In this document: one piece after another, positions 18,308 through 30,224 of the stretch
Position numbering within the stretch: the first letter of the stretch is position 1
How the letters are laid out: every line of letters begins with the position of its first letter
The notes under the pieces: model-generated
Seen by the model: only the letters and a program-made list of their open reading frames with translations
The model's database searches: none
Told to the model about the DNA's origin: nothing
Position numbers and translations under genes: made by a program
From: Torymus aiolomorphi
Lineage: Eukaryota > Arthropoda > Insecta > Hymenoptera > Torymidae
DNA: 64,000 nucleotides
Direction of reading: 5' to 3'
Assembly (NCBI GenBank): GCA_036365515.1
Contig: CM070874.1
Span: forward strand, 28,397,862 to 28,461,861

Positions 18308-19477
18308 CTGAAAGAATTATAATAAATATAAGAATGTTACAAACTGCATGTGGTGAATACAAAAGAATTCGAATATTATATTTAAGGTTCTTGCTATTTT
18401 ACCCTGAGATTTGAAGTACATTCATTCAGAGTATAAGCATCAAAAAAACCCACCTTAATATATGATTTGTTTTCATATTTGACTAAAGAAATTAAGTCTC
18501 CTTATATATCGCTGATTTCAGGTCAATCGTGAGGATTGAAAATTTAAAGTCACTGAAATCTGTTTTAATTTATTCAAAACAATACTCAAAAATCAGAAAA
18601 AATTTTTTAGCGTTAAACATTAAAATGTTCTAAAGTCATAACAGTACAAGATTTTGAAAAATTTTAATTTTTTAGCAAATTTGCACATTTTATGATTTTT
18701 TATCTCAAAAACCTGAAATTTTTTTAATTGCACATATAATGGGAAAAAATTAAAAAATTTAGTGTAGGATCTGGTCTAATTTTTGTCAAACCCATAGCTT
18801 GAAATTTATACAACGATACTGACAACAAATCCTTTGACATAGATGGTGTGCGAATTCAACCAACTTCTTATTAGTTAGAAAAATTCTTAAATTTTCCTTA
18901 AATAACGCTCTTTCAGAAAAAATTTTGCCCAGACTGGTGTGATCATTCTGGATAAACTTTATAGATGGTTGAAGTACTGAAAAAAGTAAAAGAACAGAAC
19001 AAAACACTTACGAGTGCCATGGGTGAGCCTGTAAATCAAAAAACGAGAAAATATTGACAGATGCAAAACCTTTGAAATGCTTGTCTTTTAAACGTACTTT
19101 TGAATTAATATCATCAATATATAACGATTAATTTCGAGTAAATACTTATCACAACCAATAGTAGCATGAAATTAATAAAAAGCAATGCAATACTTACATA
19201 TTAAATCATCATCTCTTAATTGTCAAAACTATTATCACAATTAGAGGCTTAAACTTTTTCTCAGCTGCGTATATTGTAAACCTGAATAGATAAACAACAT
19301 TCTATAAATATAGGAATAATTAGTTTATTACAATTAATCAATACACTGGCACTGGCAGGCTATCCGCAAACAATATAATAACTTCCTCAATTTCTAAATC
19401 AAACGCGCTTTATTCGCATCAAATAGTACCCATCAGTTTGGTATGCTTTATTGATGAATATAAAAGGTATTTCCTTC
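18308..19477. other. AT-rich sequence, probable Atg9 intron
   Basis: No coding exon of the preceding Atg9 segment was recognised on the minus strand. The 73-codon minus frame at 18786-19007 has no family features. Probably intronic or repeat-derived. Confidence 0.4.
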
Positions 19478-20010
19478 ACTCACAAGGAAAGGATACTTGG
19501 TGTCCGCCTCTGATTTTCATGAAACTTCGCATATGAGTAGAGTGTCAAAAAATATTCGACACGTATTTTTTTTTATATGCGGAAAAACATATCTAAAGGG
19601 TGAAAATCGCACTTAAAGTTCACCCCCAAAAACCGTTTATTTTTTAATATCTCAAGATGGAATCGGAATTTTTTTAATGAAACCAATACCTATTTGTTTC
19701 TCATGAAAAGTCGAGTTTTTCGGCACAGTTTTAATGCTGGGGGTTGCATCCACTATTTTTTATGGGGGTAAATATAATTTTTTTCACCCTGTTTTTAAAA
19801 TAACAAAGTTCTGACGAGCCATATTTGATTAAAAAATGCCATGTTGTAAAGAAAATTAAAAATTATAGTTGACCTGTTTCGAGGTTTAAAAAAAACACAT
19901 AGAAGGGATCCTACTTCAGTTATTTATCTTTTAGTGATTAAAAAAATTGATCACAACATTCTTTTTGATTTTTAATTTTCAGATGCTTATTTCAAATCAT
20001 ATTTTACGTG
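19478..20010 (-). repeat. Dispersed noncoding repeat, copy A
   Basis: Matches, in reverse orientation, the two copies at 54490-55485. Shared blocks are TTCATGAAAATCGGAGGC, GAAACAAATAGG, CGATTCCATCTTGAGATAT, ACATGGCAATTTT-like and CCCGAAACAGGTCAAC. There is no ORF and no visible terminal inverted repeat. About 75-85% alike by eye. Confidence 0.75.
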
Positions 20011-22101
20011 AAATATTAAAATTGACTACTAAAATTTAATACATTAAATGAAAATTTGCAAGAAAATTTTTATCGATTATTTTTTTTTGTTTATGAAATT
20101 AATGATGAAATTATTTATAAACGAAGAATTTTTCTGGGTAAAATTCTATTACAAATTAATCTTTTTTTACATTATATTAGGATAATATTTCATTTCCCGT
20201 ATTGATACTTGTATTGTTGATGTCATAAAAATTTAAGTTTTTTTTTATCAACGAAGGTTTCATTCTTACCGAAATATGCAATATAATTATAATTATATTA
20301 AGGTAGTTCTCTTCACATTGCAAAAACTGAAAAAGCTTCTGAAAAAAATATACAAATATTCTTCAAAGTCACAGAAATGATACCATATGTTTGTTTACAT
20401 ACATTGCGGAACAAATTTTTGAGAAAAAAATTCTTGAAAATGGTTATTTTTACATGAGAGAAAATGAGTGCTATATCAACTGTGACAGAAAGTAATAGAA
20501 TTACTCATCAAAAAAACTGGACTTCAAAAAGAAAAACATAGCTTAAGAAATATGAAATTCGGCTTTTTCTATTAAGTTTATCAAATATGTGTCAAGCCGA
20601 TCGTTTTAAAAAGATATTAATGATTATAAACACAAATAGTAGACGACGTGCACGAGACCGAGAGAGACAGAACGACGCCCATGGTATAGGTTGTGCTCTC
20701 GCTGAGCAACAAACTGTAGTGCCCGAGGAGAACCCCCTTAAATTTACATTACAATTTTCAATGTCATCACGCTTCTACGAATATTTTTTTCGCGACGACA
20801 TTTATAAAAATATTGGTAAGTTAAAAATAAACTTTGAATACGAGATAATTCTCGAGTAAACAAGAGATATTTTTAATCGACTATGGTCAGTTTGTAGTCT
20901 TTCTTTGCATTGACTACACGCTAGTTACTAAACTGATTACATATTGTTGATGTTTACACAATTGTTTAAATTGATATAATTATACATTTTATTATATACT
21001 CTTAAAAAAAAAAATTTTAAATTACGCATTGAGGATACAGAAAATATATTATTAAAAAGGGCTTTTAAGTATTGCTATTTTATTTTTAGTCATATGGGCG
21101 AAACGTTTAAACAAATAAGAACTTTCTTGAAAAAAATAAAATAGTTTAAATATTAAAATGATATCTAAAGTCAAATAGTAAGTTTGATTAAAAGAAGTGA
21201 TATAATGTAAATAGGATTATTATAAAAACGTAAAATAAAATAATGATTCTAATAATGTTCAATTTATTAATATAACCATGATAAGAAGAATATTTGTAAA
21301 AAAACATCGACTTGTTTTCATTTTTTTTGTAGAGTTAATAGAATTTATAATATTTATTATATACATAAATATCATATCATGATATATTAATAAATTTTTC
21401 GTTTGCCTTTTATTAAGTGTATGTTAAATAATTACAATTATCTAAAAAAGTCGTCAGATTTTTCAAACAAAATATCTCACAGATACTATAACAAAAACGA
21501 TCCATAAAATTTCTGAAAATTACCTCCACACAAATCGAAGGCCTGAAGTCGAGATTATATCAAATAAATGTTTACAAATTAATTTTTTAATTAAAACACG
21601 TGGTGGCCGATAAAGTTTCTTATTCTTATTCTACATGCCCTCAATAACTTTAAAAAAAATAGTATAATATTTTATTGTAATGAGCATCTTGCCCATTTAA
21701 TACAATTAATAAATAAAATTAATGAAATCGTATGAGCGTGCGTGTGTAAGCGTCTGAGTGCGTGCGGGCGCTTGAGTGTAAATACATATATTCAATTTCA
21801 TTATTTTATGTATTTATTATATTAAACTGGCACGATTCTCTCTACCATAAAATAAAATAAATTATTTGTGTGTGTCACATAATATTGTAGTAATTATAAT
21901 ATTTTTATTTCAGTGAAACATAACTTTATTTTAAAAAGAAGACTAGATCAAACGCGCGCTGCGCGCGCGGAGATGAACTATCTTTTGCATACAATATTTA
22001 AAAATGGGAAAATAACCTTATAAGAAAAATATAAACAAACAACATTACGTTGCCATGCACATAGCTACAGCATGGCAACGCTTCCGACTAATCAGATTAC
22101 G
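20011..22101. other. AT-rich noncoding stretch
   Basis: The 90-codon frame at 20587-20859 shows no recognisable domain. A 33-nt hairpin (CGTTGCCATGC arms, about 22047-22079) and a GCGCGC-rich patch (21953-21971) are the only notable features. No tRNA or other RNA gene was recognised. Confidence 0.4.
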
Positions 22102-22237
22102 AATAAAACGTGAAATATTGGTGAAAGCAGCTAATGGTAGTGGTCTAATAATATTGTTAATTGTAGCTAGTGGCCAAAATTCCTACCAAAGTTTGTCGTG
22201 AGAAGGTGGCAAATAACAACAATAGTTCTTTTACGAC

Positions 22238-22284
22238 GTTTCGGACAACCTTTATTGATTATGTCCCTCTTCAGGCAGCTAGTA
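22238..22284 (-). ncRNA. Hammerhead-like motif in the left pLTR
   Basis: Reverse complement of the 23236-23282 motif with one change in stem II (TTGTCC instead of ATGTCC), leaving 5 pairs. Contains the GAAACGTC core strand. Confidence 0.5.
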
Positions 22285-22599
22285 ACAAAGTACAAAATAC
22301 AACTTTTAACAACCACGTATATTAACTTAATTATGAAGACATAATTTTACAAGTAACAATTAACACTTACAAAGTCTGTATTTTTTCCTGAGTATTACGG
22401 AGAACTATCCATTCGTCAATGTAATGAGCATGACAAAATTTTCCTATTTATACCTATCATTAGTGTATTAGTGTGAGTGTAAGTAAGAAAGCAACATGTA
22501 CTGGCTTAATTGAGTAGAGCTTTTTGTGTGGGTACACACAAGATACACCTTCCATAACCTACTCTCCTGATATCTGTTCCACTATTGTATGTGATTTTT

Positions 22600-22908
22600 T
22601 GTAATGCGTCTTATGTTGGCCAAACTTGTCGGCGCTTAGGTGTCAGAATCAAATAACACCATAAAAAACACATGGAAGAAGATGAAAATTCGTCACCACA
22701 CATACATAGGTTAGAAAATAATCATACTATAAATTTCAACACTGTTGATATACTAGATCATGAAAGAAATGAAGAAAAAAGACTATATTTCGAAGCATTA
22801 TATGTACACACACAAAAGAAATTTATGAACAAACAATTTGAAATTAATAAACTTCCAAAAGAATATAACACTATGATTAATAATTTTGAATATCTATCTC
22901 TTTCCTAG
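22600..22908 (+). pseudogene. Penelope-like GIY-YIG endonuclease C-terminus
   Basis: The frame starts CNASYVGQTCRRLGVRIK, a GIY-YIG core. A TAA at 22654-22656 breaks it, then it continues HHKKHMEEDENSSPHIHRLENN, INFNTVDILDHERNEEKRLYFEALYV to a TAG at 22906-22908. The H...FNFDxxxILDHE pattern is the conserved C-terminal part of Penelope-like nucleases, which nick target DNA. Confidence 0.82.
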
Positions 22909-23235
22909 TATCAAAAAAATCACATACAATAGTGGAACAGATATCAGGAGAGTAGGTTATGGAAGGTGTATCTTGTGTGTACCCACACAAAAAGCTCTAC
23001 TCAATTAAGCCAGTACATTTTGCGTTCTTACTTACACTCACACTAATACACTAATAATAGGTATAAATAGAAAAATTTTGTCATGCTCGTTACATTGACG
23101 AACGGATAGTTCTCCGTAAAACTCAGGAAAAAATACAGACTTTGTAAATGTTAATTGTTACTTGTAAAACTATGTATTAATAATTAAGTTAATATACGTG
23201 GTTGTTAAAAGTTGTATTTTGTACTTTGTTACTAG

Positions 23236-23282
23236 CTGCCTGAAGAGGGACATAATCAATAAAGGATGTCCGAAACGTCGTA
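23236..23282 (+). ncRNA. Hammerhead-ribozyme-like motif in the right pLTR
   Basis: CTGAAGA is followed by GGGACAT, a loop, ATGTCC and GAAACGTC. This fits C-U-G-A-N-G-A, stem II (GGACAT/ATGTCC, 6 bp), GAAA and a minimal stem III (ACGU) with cleavage expected after GUC. One extra G between core and stem II departs from the textbook form. Penelope-like elements are known to carry minimal hammerheads in their pLTRs. Confidence 0.55.
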
Positions 23283-23376
23283 AAAAAACTACTGTTGTTA
23301 TTTGCCACCTACTCACGACAAACTTTGGTAGTAATTTTGGCCGTACTAGCTACAATTAACAATAAAACGTGAAATA

Positions 23377-24490
23377 ACATAGCCATCAATTTTAATAAAG
23401 GGGATAAAATTATGAAATATCTGAAATAAAACTAAGTTCAATTGACGTTCATGAAAATAAAATAAAGATATTTTTTTTAGGTAGGTAAATAATTGAGGTT
23501 GATGAGTACAATAGTACTCCTGCCTTCGGCACGCCACCCCCCCCCCCGGCCCCACACACACCTGCTCCTCTCTTCGCTCGTCGCCCGCCCCCTCCCTATG
23601 TAAAAACTTCGTTTTTACATAATAGGCACGACCGCAATACTCAGAAGAACCTTGTATTTTTATAAAAGCGAAAATTGATTAATAATGTCATTACGAAGGG
23701 CAATGCACTCATGATTTTGCATACTATTAACAAAAAAAAAAATAGTTTTTGTTACCATATGGCAAACAGTAAAGCGAATAAGCGAAAAATTTACCGTCTA
23801 AAAAACATTAGTGACCGTCTCTTACAGACATGTTACCTCGCAATGGTTATCAAGTCATGTCATATTGTTCGTGCATAAAGTATTACGTATAATATATAGA
23901 TGTTTATGCAAAGTGATGACAATGCGAGCTTGATTTTACGCAATTCGCAATAATCGCAATAAACGATATAAAAATTACAACATCATATATTCACATGGGT
24001 AACGTGTATAGCATCGCCAATCACATGATGGCGGTGACACTGCTGCCTTGTTGGCTTTACCCATGTGGGTGTGCGTGTATGCGCATGCGCTGCAGCTCAC
24101 CTGCTCGTCTCGTCTGGCTCGTCAGCTGATGGCTCGCAGCTTCTTTGTCTAAGCGACACGGCGCCGCGGATGATGCGAGAAAAAGGCTGGGCCGAACATC
24201 CAGTGAAAAAGTTTCAGTGCGTAGTGACACAAGAAAGCTGCCTACTACGTACGTATTATCGCTACAGTGCTTCGCTTCCTATCTGGCTCTCACCCGCACC
24301 ATGTCAACCATATGCGCACGGCAGTCCGGCAGACGGCAGTCATCAATGTTTATATCTGCAGTCACTGTGTTTCCTAAATTGCTGTATCGATCGATATTGA
24401 TGTTGGTCGAATTCTCTGCTAATTAAGTTGTGGTCTTATCCTTGAGTAAGTATTATTTCAATAATACTAGCTCCTTTCTAATCTTGCAGG
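23377..24490. other. Noncoding region with C-rich tract, hairpins and a GC-richer block
   Basis: Holds a run of about 12 C near 23537-23550, a perfect hairpin ATGTAAAAAC-TTC-GTTTTTACAT (23598-23620), and an inverted pair CACATGGGTAA / TTACCCATGTG (about 23993 and 24057). A GC-richer block (24060-24420) has two overlapping 90-110-codon frames without family features. It could be an exon or promoter of an unrecognised transcript, but nothing proves it. Confidence 0.4.
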
Positions 24491-24494
24491 GTTT

Positions 24495-25560
24495 TCATCT
24501 TTTTCTCACAAGGACATTTTGTTAAACTTTGAGCAAAGGTCAAGGTAGACTTAGTTGGAAGTTCACATGAGCTTTTTCGACTTTCAAGGATACAAATACC
24601 TTTCCTTTCTCTGAAAATATCTTCAGCTTTACACACGTCATCATATCATGCATGCTGAGGGATTATATACCATGTTTCAGATCTAAATAATCAGCAAGTG
24701 TGGAGTTACAGCATTTTCTGTGTGTTTTTTGAGGAAATTATTAAGAAAGAAAAGTAATTTCGTCCAATTTGGCTGATTGAGTATATCTGAAACTTAATGT
24801 ACAATGCCTCAGCATGCATTGCATTGTGTATGAACATTCTTGTAAATCTTGAGAAAGGGTGAGGAGGTTTTAGTTGAGAATACACATGCGCTTTCTCGAC
24901 TTTTGAGTGCAAAGATCCCTTTCCATTACCTACAAGTATCTTCAACTTTCTATACATGACGGAATACATGCTGAGGGACAGTATGTCAAGATTTAGATAT
25001 GCATAATCAGCAAGTCTGGAGATATTGCAATTTCTGTGTCTTCTTCAAGAAATTTTTGAGAAAAATGTCATTATCTCCGTACCGGCTGATTGAGCCGGTC
25101 TGAAATAGCATACACAATCCCTCTGTATGTATTGTATTGTGTGTGAACATTCTGGTAAACTTTAAGTGAGGGTGACGAGGTCTTAGTTGAGAATACACAT
25201 GCGCTTTCTCGACTTTTGAGTGCAAAGATCCCTTTCCATTCCCTACAAGTATCTTCAACTTTCTGTACATGATGGAATACATGCTAAGGGACAGTATATC
25301 AAGATTTAGATATGCATAATCAGCAAGTGGAGATATTGCAATTTCTGTGTCTTCTTCAAGAAATTTTTGAAAAAAATGTCATTTTCTCCGTACCGGCTGA
25401 TTGAGTCGATCTGAAATTGCATACACAATCCCTCTGTATGTACTGTATTGTGTGTGAACATTCTGGTAAACTTTAAGTGAGGGCGAGGAGGTCTTAGTTT
25501 AGAATACACATGCGCTTTCTCGACTTTTGAGTGCAAAGATCCCTTTCAATTCTCTCAACA
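24495..25560. repeat. Tandem repeat, unit about 314 bp, 3.4 copies
   Basis: The anchor CAGCAAGT recurs at 24692, 25008 and 25321. Units share TGCGCTTTCTCGACTTTTGAG and ATCTTCAACTTTCT. The first partial unit is most diverged and the last two most alike. Minus-strand frames of 76-91 codons recur in each unit but end differently, so coding is unlikely. Confidence 0.85.
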
Positions 25561-25611
25561 TATCTTGGTAAATATATAGTACTATGAATGATCTTATCGA
25601 CACGCTAACAC

Positions 25612-26090
25612 TATATTGTGAGTAGTTTGCTGTGAGAATGTTTTCTCGTTTACTTTACAGCTAGCATCTATCCTGCAATAATTTTCTACCCCTTTGAGAG
25701 GAGTGTGGCTTCTCTGTACTCCTTCCGTTGCCAAGTTATTCTTGTTGTAATTATGTTTTTGGCCCAGGGCGAAGAGCTCCTGCAGAGGACATCACGGCGT
25801 CCTAAACACCTGCAGCTAGCGTTTTTTATTGGGACTATATGTTGGATTGATTGACATATTTTATGTGGACATTGACAACCTCTGAACTTGTTGAAAAAAT
25901 TATCTGGTGAGTAGCTTACTGTAAGAAAGTTTATTGGTTTATACTTTTAAGCTAGTATCTATCATGCAATAATTTCCTACCCCTTTGACAGGAGCGTGGC
26001 TTCTCTGTACTCCCTCCGTTGCTAAGTTATTCTTGTTGTAATTATGTTTTTGGCCTAGGGCGAAGAGTTCCTGCAGAAGACAACACGTCT
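25612..26090. repeat. Direct duplication of about 190 bp
   Basis: 25612-25800 and 25901-26090 share TTCTACCCCTTTGA, GTGGCTTCTCTGTACTCC and a TTATTCTTGTTGTAATTATG block at about 88% identity. They are separated by about 100 bp of unrelated sequence. No open frame is shared. Confidence 0.8.
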
Positions 26091-26450
26091 TCATATAATT
26101 GTTCTTTCCTCGAGGGCGTCATTATATGACCATCATAAAGCAGGAGACTTTCAAAAAAATAGGACAAAATTGGGAACCGCAACTTTGAGAAACTCAACAA
26201 TGGCATTACAGTGGGTAACCTTGAGGGAAGGGCTTCCTGATGCACACATCTTGGCAGCTTCATCTTTCTATAGATTATCAATGGAAGTTGATCTAGTCTG
26301 TATTTATTTTAATTCACTGTGACCACTTTGTGGTCTCTTCTTTGAATAATTATTATTTCAGTAATCTACTGCTTTCAACAATTACTATAGCTTCATTTTT
26401 TGTTTCAAGGTTTTTATTATCTTTTCAAAAAAAGCAGCAACTATAAGAGG
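26091..26450. other. Noncoding stretch
   Basis: Only a 79-codon minus frame (26042-26281) that crosses the end of the preceding duplication; no domain. Nothing else recognised. Confidence 0.4.
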
Positions 26451-26454
26451 CGAC

Positions 26455-26925
26455 CGGTCAAATTTAACAGATCTATTCCTCATTCATTGATGTGGTTGAT
26501 ATTTACTTTGAGGATGTCTTTTCAAACTTCATTTAGAAGAACATAAGAATGATAGAAATTTGCTTTTATAATCCATTTCAGGCATCTTATGTATTTTTAA
26601 GCTGATTTTATCTTTTTTTTTGTAGGTATAATTTAATAAAAAGAAAGAAATAAGTCGTGCAATTTCTCAGATTTAATTCAGGCACTGTTTGTGTATTTTT
26701 TATAGAACTGTATTTTTATTTTTTTTATTAAATTACATGTACTTCAAAAAGATAGAGTCAACTCAAAAATACATGGAATGTCTGAGATGCATTACTGAAG
26801 TCGGTTTCTATCATTCTTAGTCTTTTGGATTAAGTACGGAGACATCACCTCAAAGTAAATATCGATAACATTGAATGCTCAATACACATGCTAAATCTGA
26901 CAAGTGGCTTTTATATTGTAGGAGC
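26455..26925. repeat. Imperfect inverted repeat, about 190-bp arms
   Basis: 26455-26640 pairs with the reverse complement of 26745-26925 (shared GATATTTACTTTGAGG, AAGAATGATAGAAA, TCAGGCAT, ATAATTTAAT). A third copy in the left-arm orientation lies at about 27345-27515. It looks like an old MITE family with one paired and one single insertion. Confidence 0.65.
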
Positions 26926-27344
26926 CGGATGAATTTTCTTATTAAGTTTTTAATTTTGGTCCGTATACTGTAGTGTAGTGTAGTGCGCGTGTGTCTGAAA
27001 CTTCTATACATCTATAGCTTGTCCCGCCATAACAATAAATCTGAGTACGTGTAAAAATTGTGAAAAAAGTTATTTTAATCTGTAAAATTCAGTCGAATTG
27101 TAGTAGTTAATGAATAATGAGCTTATCCATTAACTACCAGTATTAATTGACTTTTAGAGGTTATAGTGAACTTTTTATAATTCTGACAGGTTTCCAGAAT
27201 ATTTATTTAAGCATACTCTATAAATCTTTCGGACAGGCTCACACTACATGGCCCTTCAGATTTCATAAGAGAAACCCTACTTAATTAATTAGGCTGAAAT
27301 TTACAACATGAAAAGATAAATTAATCCTGCTCCTGTAATGTTAT
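26926..27344. other. AT-rich noncoding stretch
   Basis: No gene seen. It contains a short GTAGTGTAGTGTAGTG repeat near 26975. Confidence 0.4.
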
Positions 27345-27534
27345 AAAAGCCATCAGTCAGATTTAGCAGGTGTACACATAATTCAGTGTTGTCGATGTTT
27401 AGTTGGCGTAAATGTGCTTAAGATAAAAATAATAGAACTCTGCTTCTATAATGTATTTCAGGCATCGTATGTTTTTTTAAGCAAATTTCATCTTTCTAGA
27501 AGTAGGAATAATTTAATTAAAAAAATATCCGTGC

Positions 27535-27780
27535 GATATGTAGTTCATTATTTCACCGTGTTTATCGCACTTGCTACGCTCGTGCGCTAACCTCACGGTG
27601 CAATAATGAACTGCTTAGCGCACGGATAGGCGTGACAGCGGACTTAAGGCAGACAGTGTTATAAAAAATTGTACGATACTAATGCGTTAAGTAACACATT
27701 ACACACCGTGAAAGGATCCTCGCTACGCTCGGGCCTTAACTTTACGCCATGAAATAATGGGCCACTTATGGCACTTGTAT
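27535..27780. repeat. Palindromic repeat with GCTACGCTCG core; relative at 29830-29985
   Basis: GTTCATTATTTCACCGTG (27543) is inverted at about 27594-27612. The block GGATAGGCGTGACAGCGGACTTA at about 27625 recurs at 29932, and CACCGTGAGGTTAGCGC (29884) matches the inverse of 27580-27597. The two copies form a dispersed, inverted-repeat-rich family. Confidence 0.65.
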
Positions 27781-28393
27781 CGTAATATATTAGTACGATA
27801 AATTTTTTATCGATATTTATTCATTAATTAAAAAAACCTCTTTCAATTCATTGGCCCGTAGTTTCCTCAACCTTAATATGTTAATTCCTTTAATTAATAT
27901 TTAATAACGAAATTTATAAATCTACGACTACAAAGAATTTTGAAGCGATTAAGTCATTGTTACTCCTGTAATCGTTGGATATACAAAAATCAATTTTCAT
28001 TTTTCAATTTTTTTCTAAAAAACTAACCAACAAAATGAATTAAAACATTACAGATAATATTTATTTATATTATCCATTATCATGATTTTTCTCCAAAAAA
28101 AATTGACCGTTTAGTTTGGGAGTTATAAGCATCTAAAAAAAAACACGCTATTGTTAATAATTTTTTTTAGAAAATATAGGTATTTTAATTCTCTTTCGAA
28201 CGCTACCCATCCGATTCGAATAACTCGATCCTATCATTAAAAAAAAAATCAAAAAGCAGTTTTGAGAAAAATCGAAAATTTGAAAAAAAAAAAAAAACAA
28301 AAACACATCGCCACAATAAAAAAAAACGGATTTTGACCGGAAAATGAGACCTGCCCGGACAAAATTGACCGAGTAGAAATTGAGATCTAGGAG
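27781..28393. other. AT-rich noncoding stretch
   Basis: No gene or repeat recognised beyond poly(A) runs. Confidence 0.4.
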
Positions 28394-29119
<726 letters not shown>

Positions 29120-29216
29120 TTATTTCAGGTGGGGGTTTCGCCTCCCCACACCCCCTGAGTGGGGGCGACGCCCCCTACACCCCCACCAGGGGCTCTGCCC
29201 CTGGACCCCGCCCTGC
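29120..29216. repeat. GC-rich island of consecutive G/C hairpins
   Basis: Three adjacent hairpins (GGGGG-TTTCG-CCTCCCC, GGGGGCGACGCCCCC, GGGGCTCTGCCCC) sit in a sharply AT-rich background. There is no frame or RNA family. Probably a small mobile or expanded palindromic element. Confidence 0.6.
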
Positions 29217-30224
29217 GCCCCACATCAAACCCGCCATACGTCATTACCTACCAACAACAAACTTTATTGTTTCTTTTATTTTGTTTTATTTAGATAGGAT
29301 ATTTCAACATAATAACTATATCCTCAAGGATTTACATTCATGGTCAGAAAATGATTTCGTAGACTCATTCGTCATCGAATATCATTTAATGTCTGATATC
29401 AGGAATATGGTTACGAGTCGTGAGGATGGAATATTATATTTGCTTATTCTTTGGCTCAATTTTATATTTAATCAAAATTTTAATCTTTGTTTTTTAATTT
29501 TATTTTTAAGGTTTAAACTTGAAGAACTTCTATTAATCACATTGTTAATAGAAGATTAGATTATATACAATATTAGCTGCCTGTCTACGACCAAGTTTTA
29601 GAAAAAAAATAATTTGTTTCTTGGACCAACTTAGAATAATTTTAAGTAAAAAAACATTTAGGGATTTAATCTTTTAATTTTTGTTACTTCAACATCAATT
29701 TATATTTCTTATTATATATTTTTATTAGCGTTTTAGTTTACATAATATTTGGCATTTTGTAAACAATAGATATTTCTTTTTTTTAAATTATGTTTTCCAT
29801 GTATTTATCTCATTTTATAGCACAGTGTGACATAAATCCGCACTTAAGCCATGCCTACCGGTGACTTAAATAGTCGACTATTGCACCGTGAGGTTAGCGC
29901 GCGAGCGTAGCGAGTGGACTGATTAAGGTACGGATAGGCGTGACAGCGGACTTAGGTAAACGTGCTATAAAATATCGTACGACACATGTGACTTCAGTGG
30001 CAGTATCGTAATGTACTATTTTAACATTGTAATTAAATGTAATTTTATATCTTATGATTATATTTTTATAATTATATGATCTTTCGAATGTTATATTGAT
30101 TTTTCCGATATTATTTAAAGCTATTGCATTGAATAATTCTTTGTCAAATCGAATCATGTTAAATAAGCGAAAATTGAATATGTAAAGTGTCGTATTTATA
30201 GGTTTAGATAATCAGGATTGATTG
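29217..30224. other. AT-rich stretch including a dispersed-repeat copy (29830-29985)
   Basis: The 92-codon frame at 29281-29559 is hydrophobic, AT-driven sequence without domain features. The only recognised feature is the copy of the 27535 repeat. Confidence 0.4.

Larger units (their letters stand above)
22118..23360 (+). mobile_element. Truncated Penelope-like element with inverted pLTRs and 16-bp TSD
   Basis: The 1243-bp insertion is flanked by direct copies of AATAAAACGTGAAATA (22102-22117 and 23361-23376). It consists of an inverted pLTR arm (about 22158-22597), an endonuclease fragment (22600-22908) and a direct pLTR arm (about 22920-23360). The arms are about 95% alike. About 40 bp at the left (22118-22157) are outside the inverted match. 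Inverted terminal copies and variable-length target duplications are typical of Penelope-like retroelements. The reverse transcriptase is absent. Confidence 0.85.

Noticed and set aside
18786..19007. 73-codon minus ORF as the preceding Atg9 exon
   Set aside because: It lacks the conserved N-terminal membrane-domain features expected of ATG9 and does not end at a usable donor in phase.
20587..20859. 90-codon ORF as a host gene
   Set aside because: No domain, no splice context, and composition changes midway.
24495..25560. CRISPR-like or gene-family interpretation of the 314-bp repeats
   Set aside because: Units are long, diverged and directly abutting without spacers, in a eukaryotic context. 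Minus-strand ORFs in successive units end differently.
29120..29216. Bacterial contamination or symbiont DNA
   Set aside because: Only about 100 bp of G/C hairpins, continuous with insect-type AT-rich repeats on both sides and without genes.
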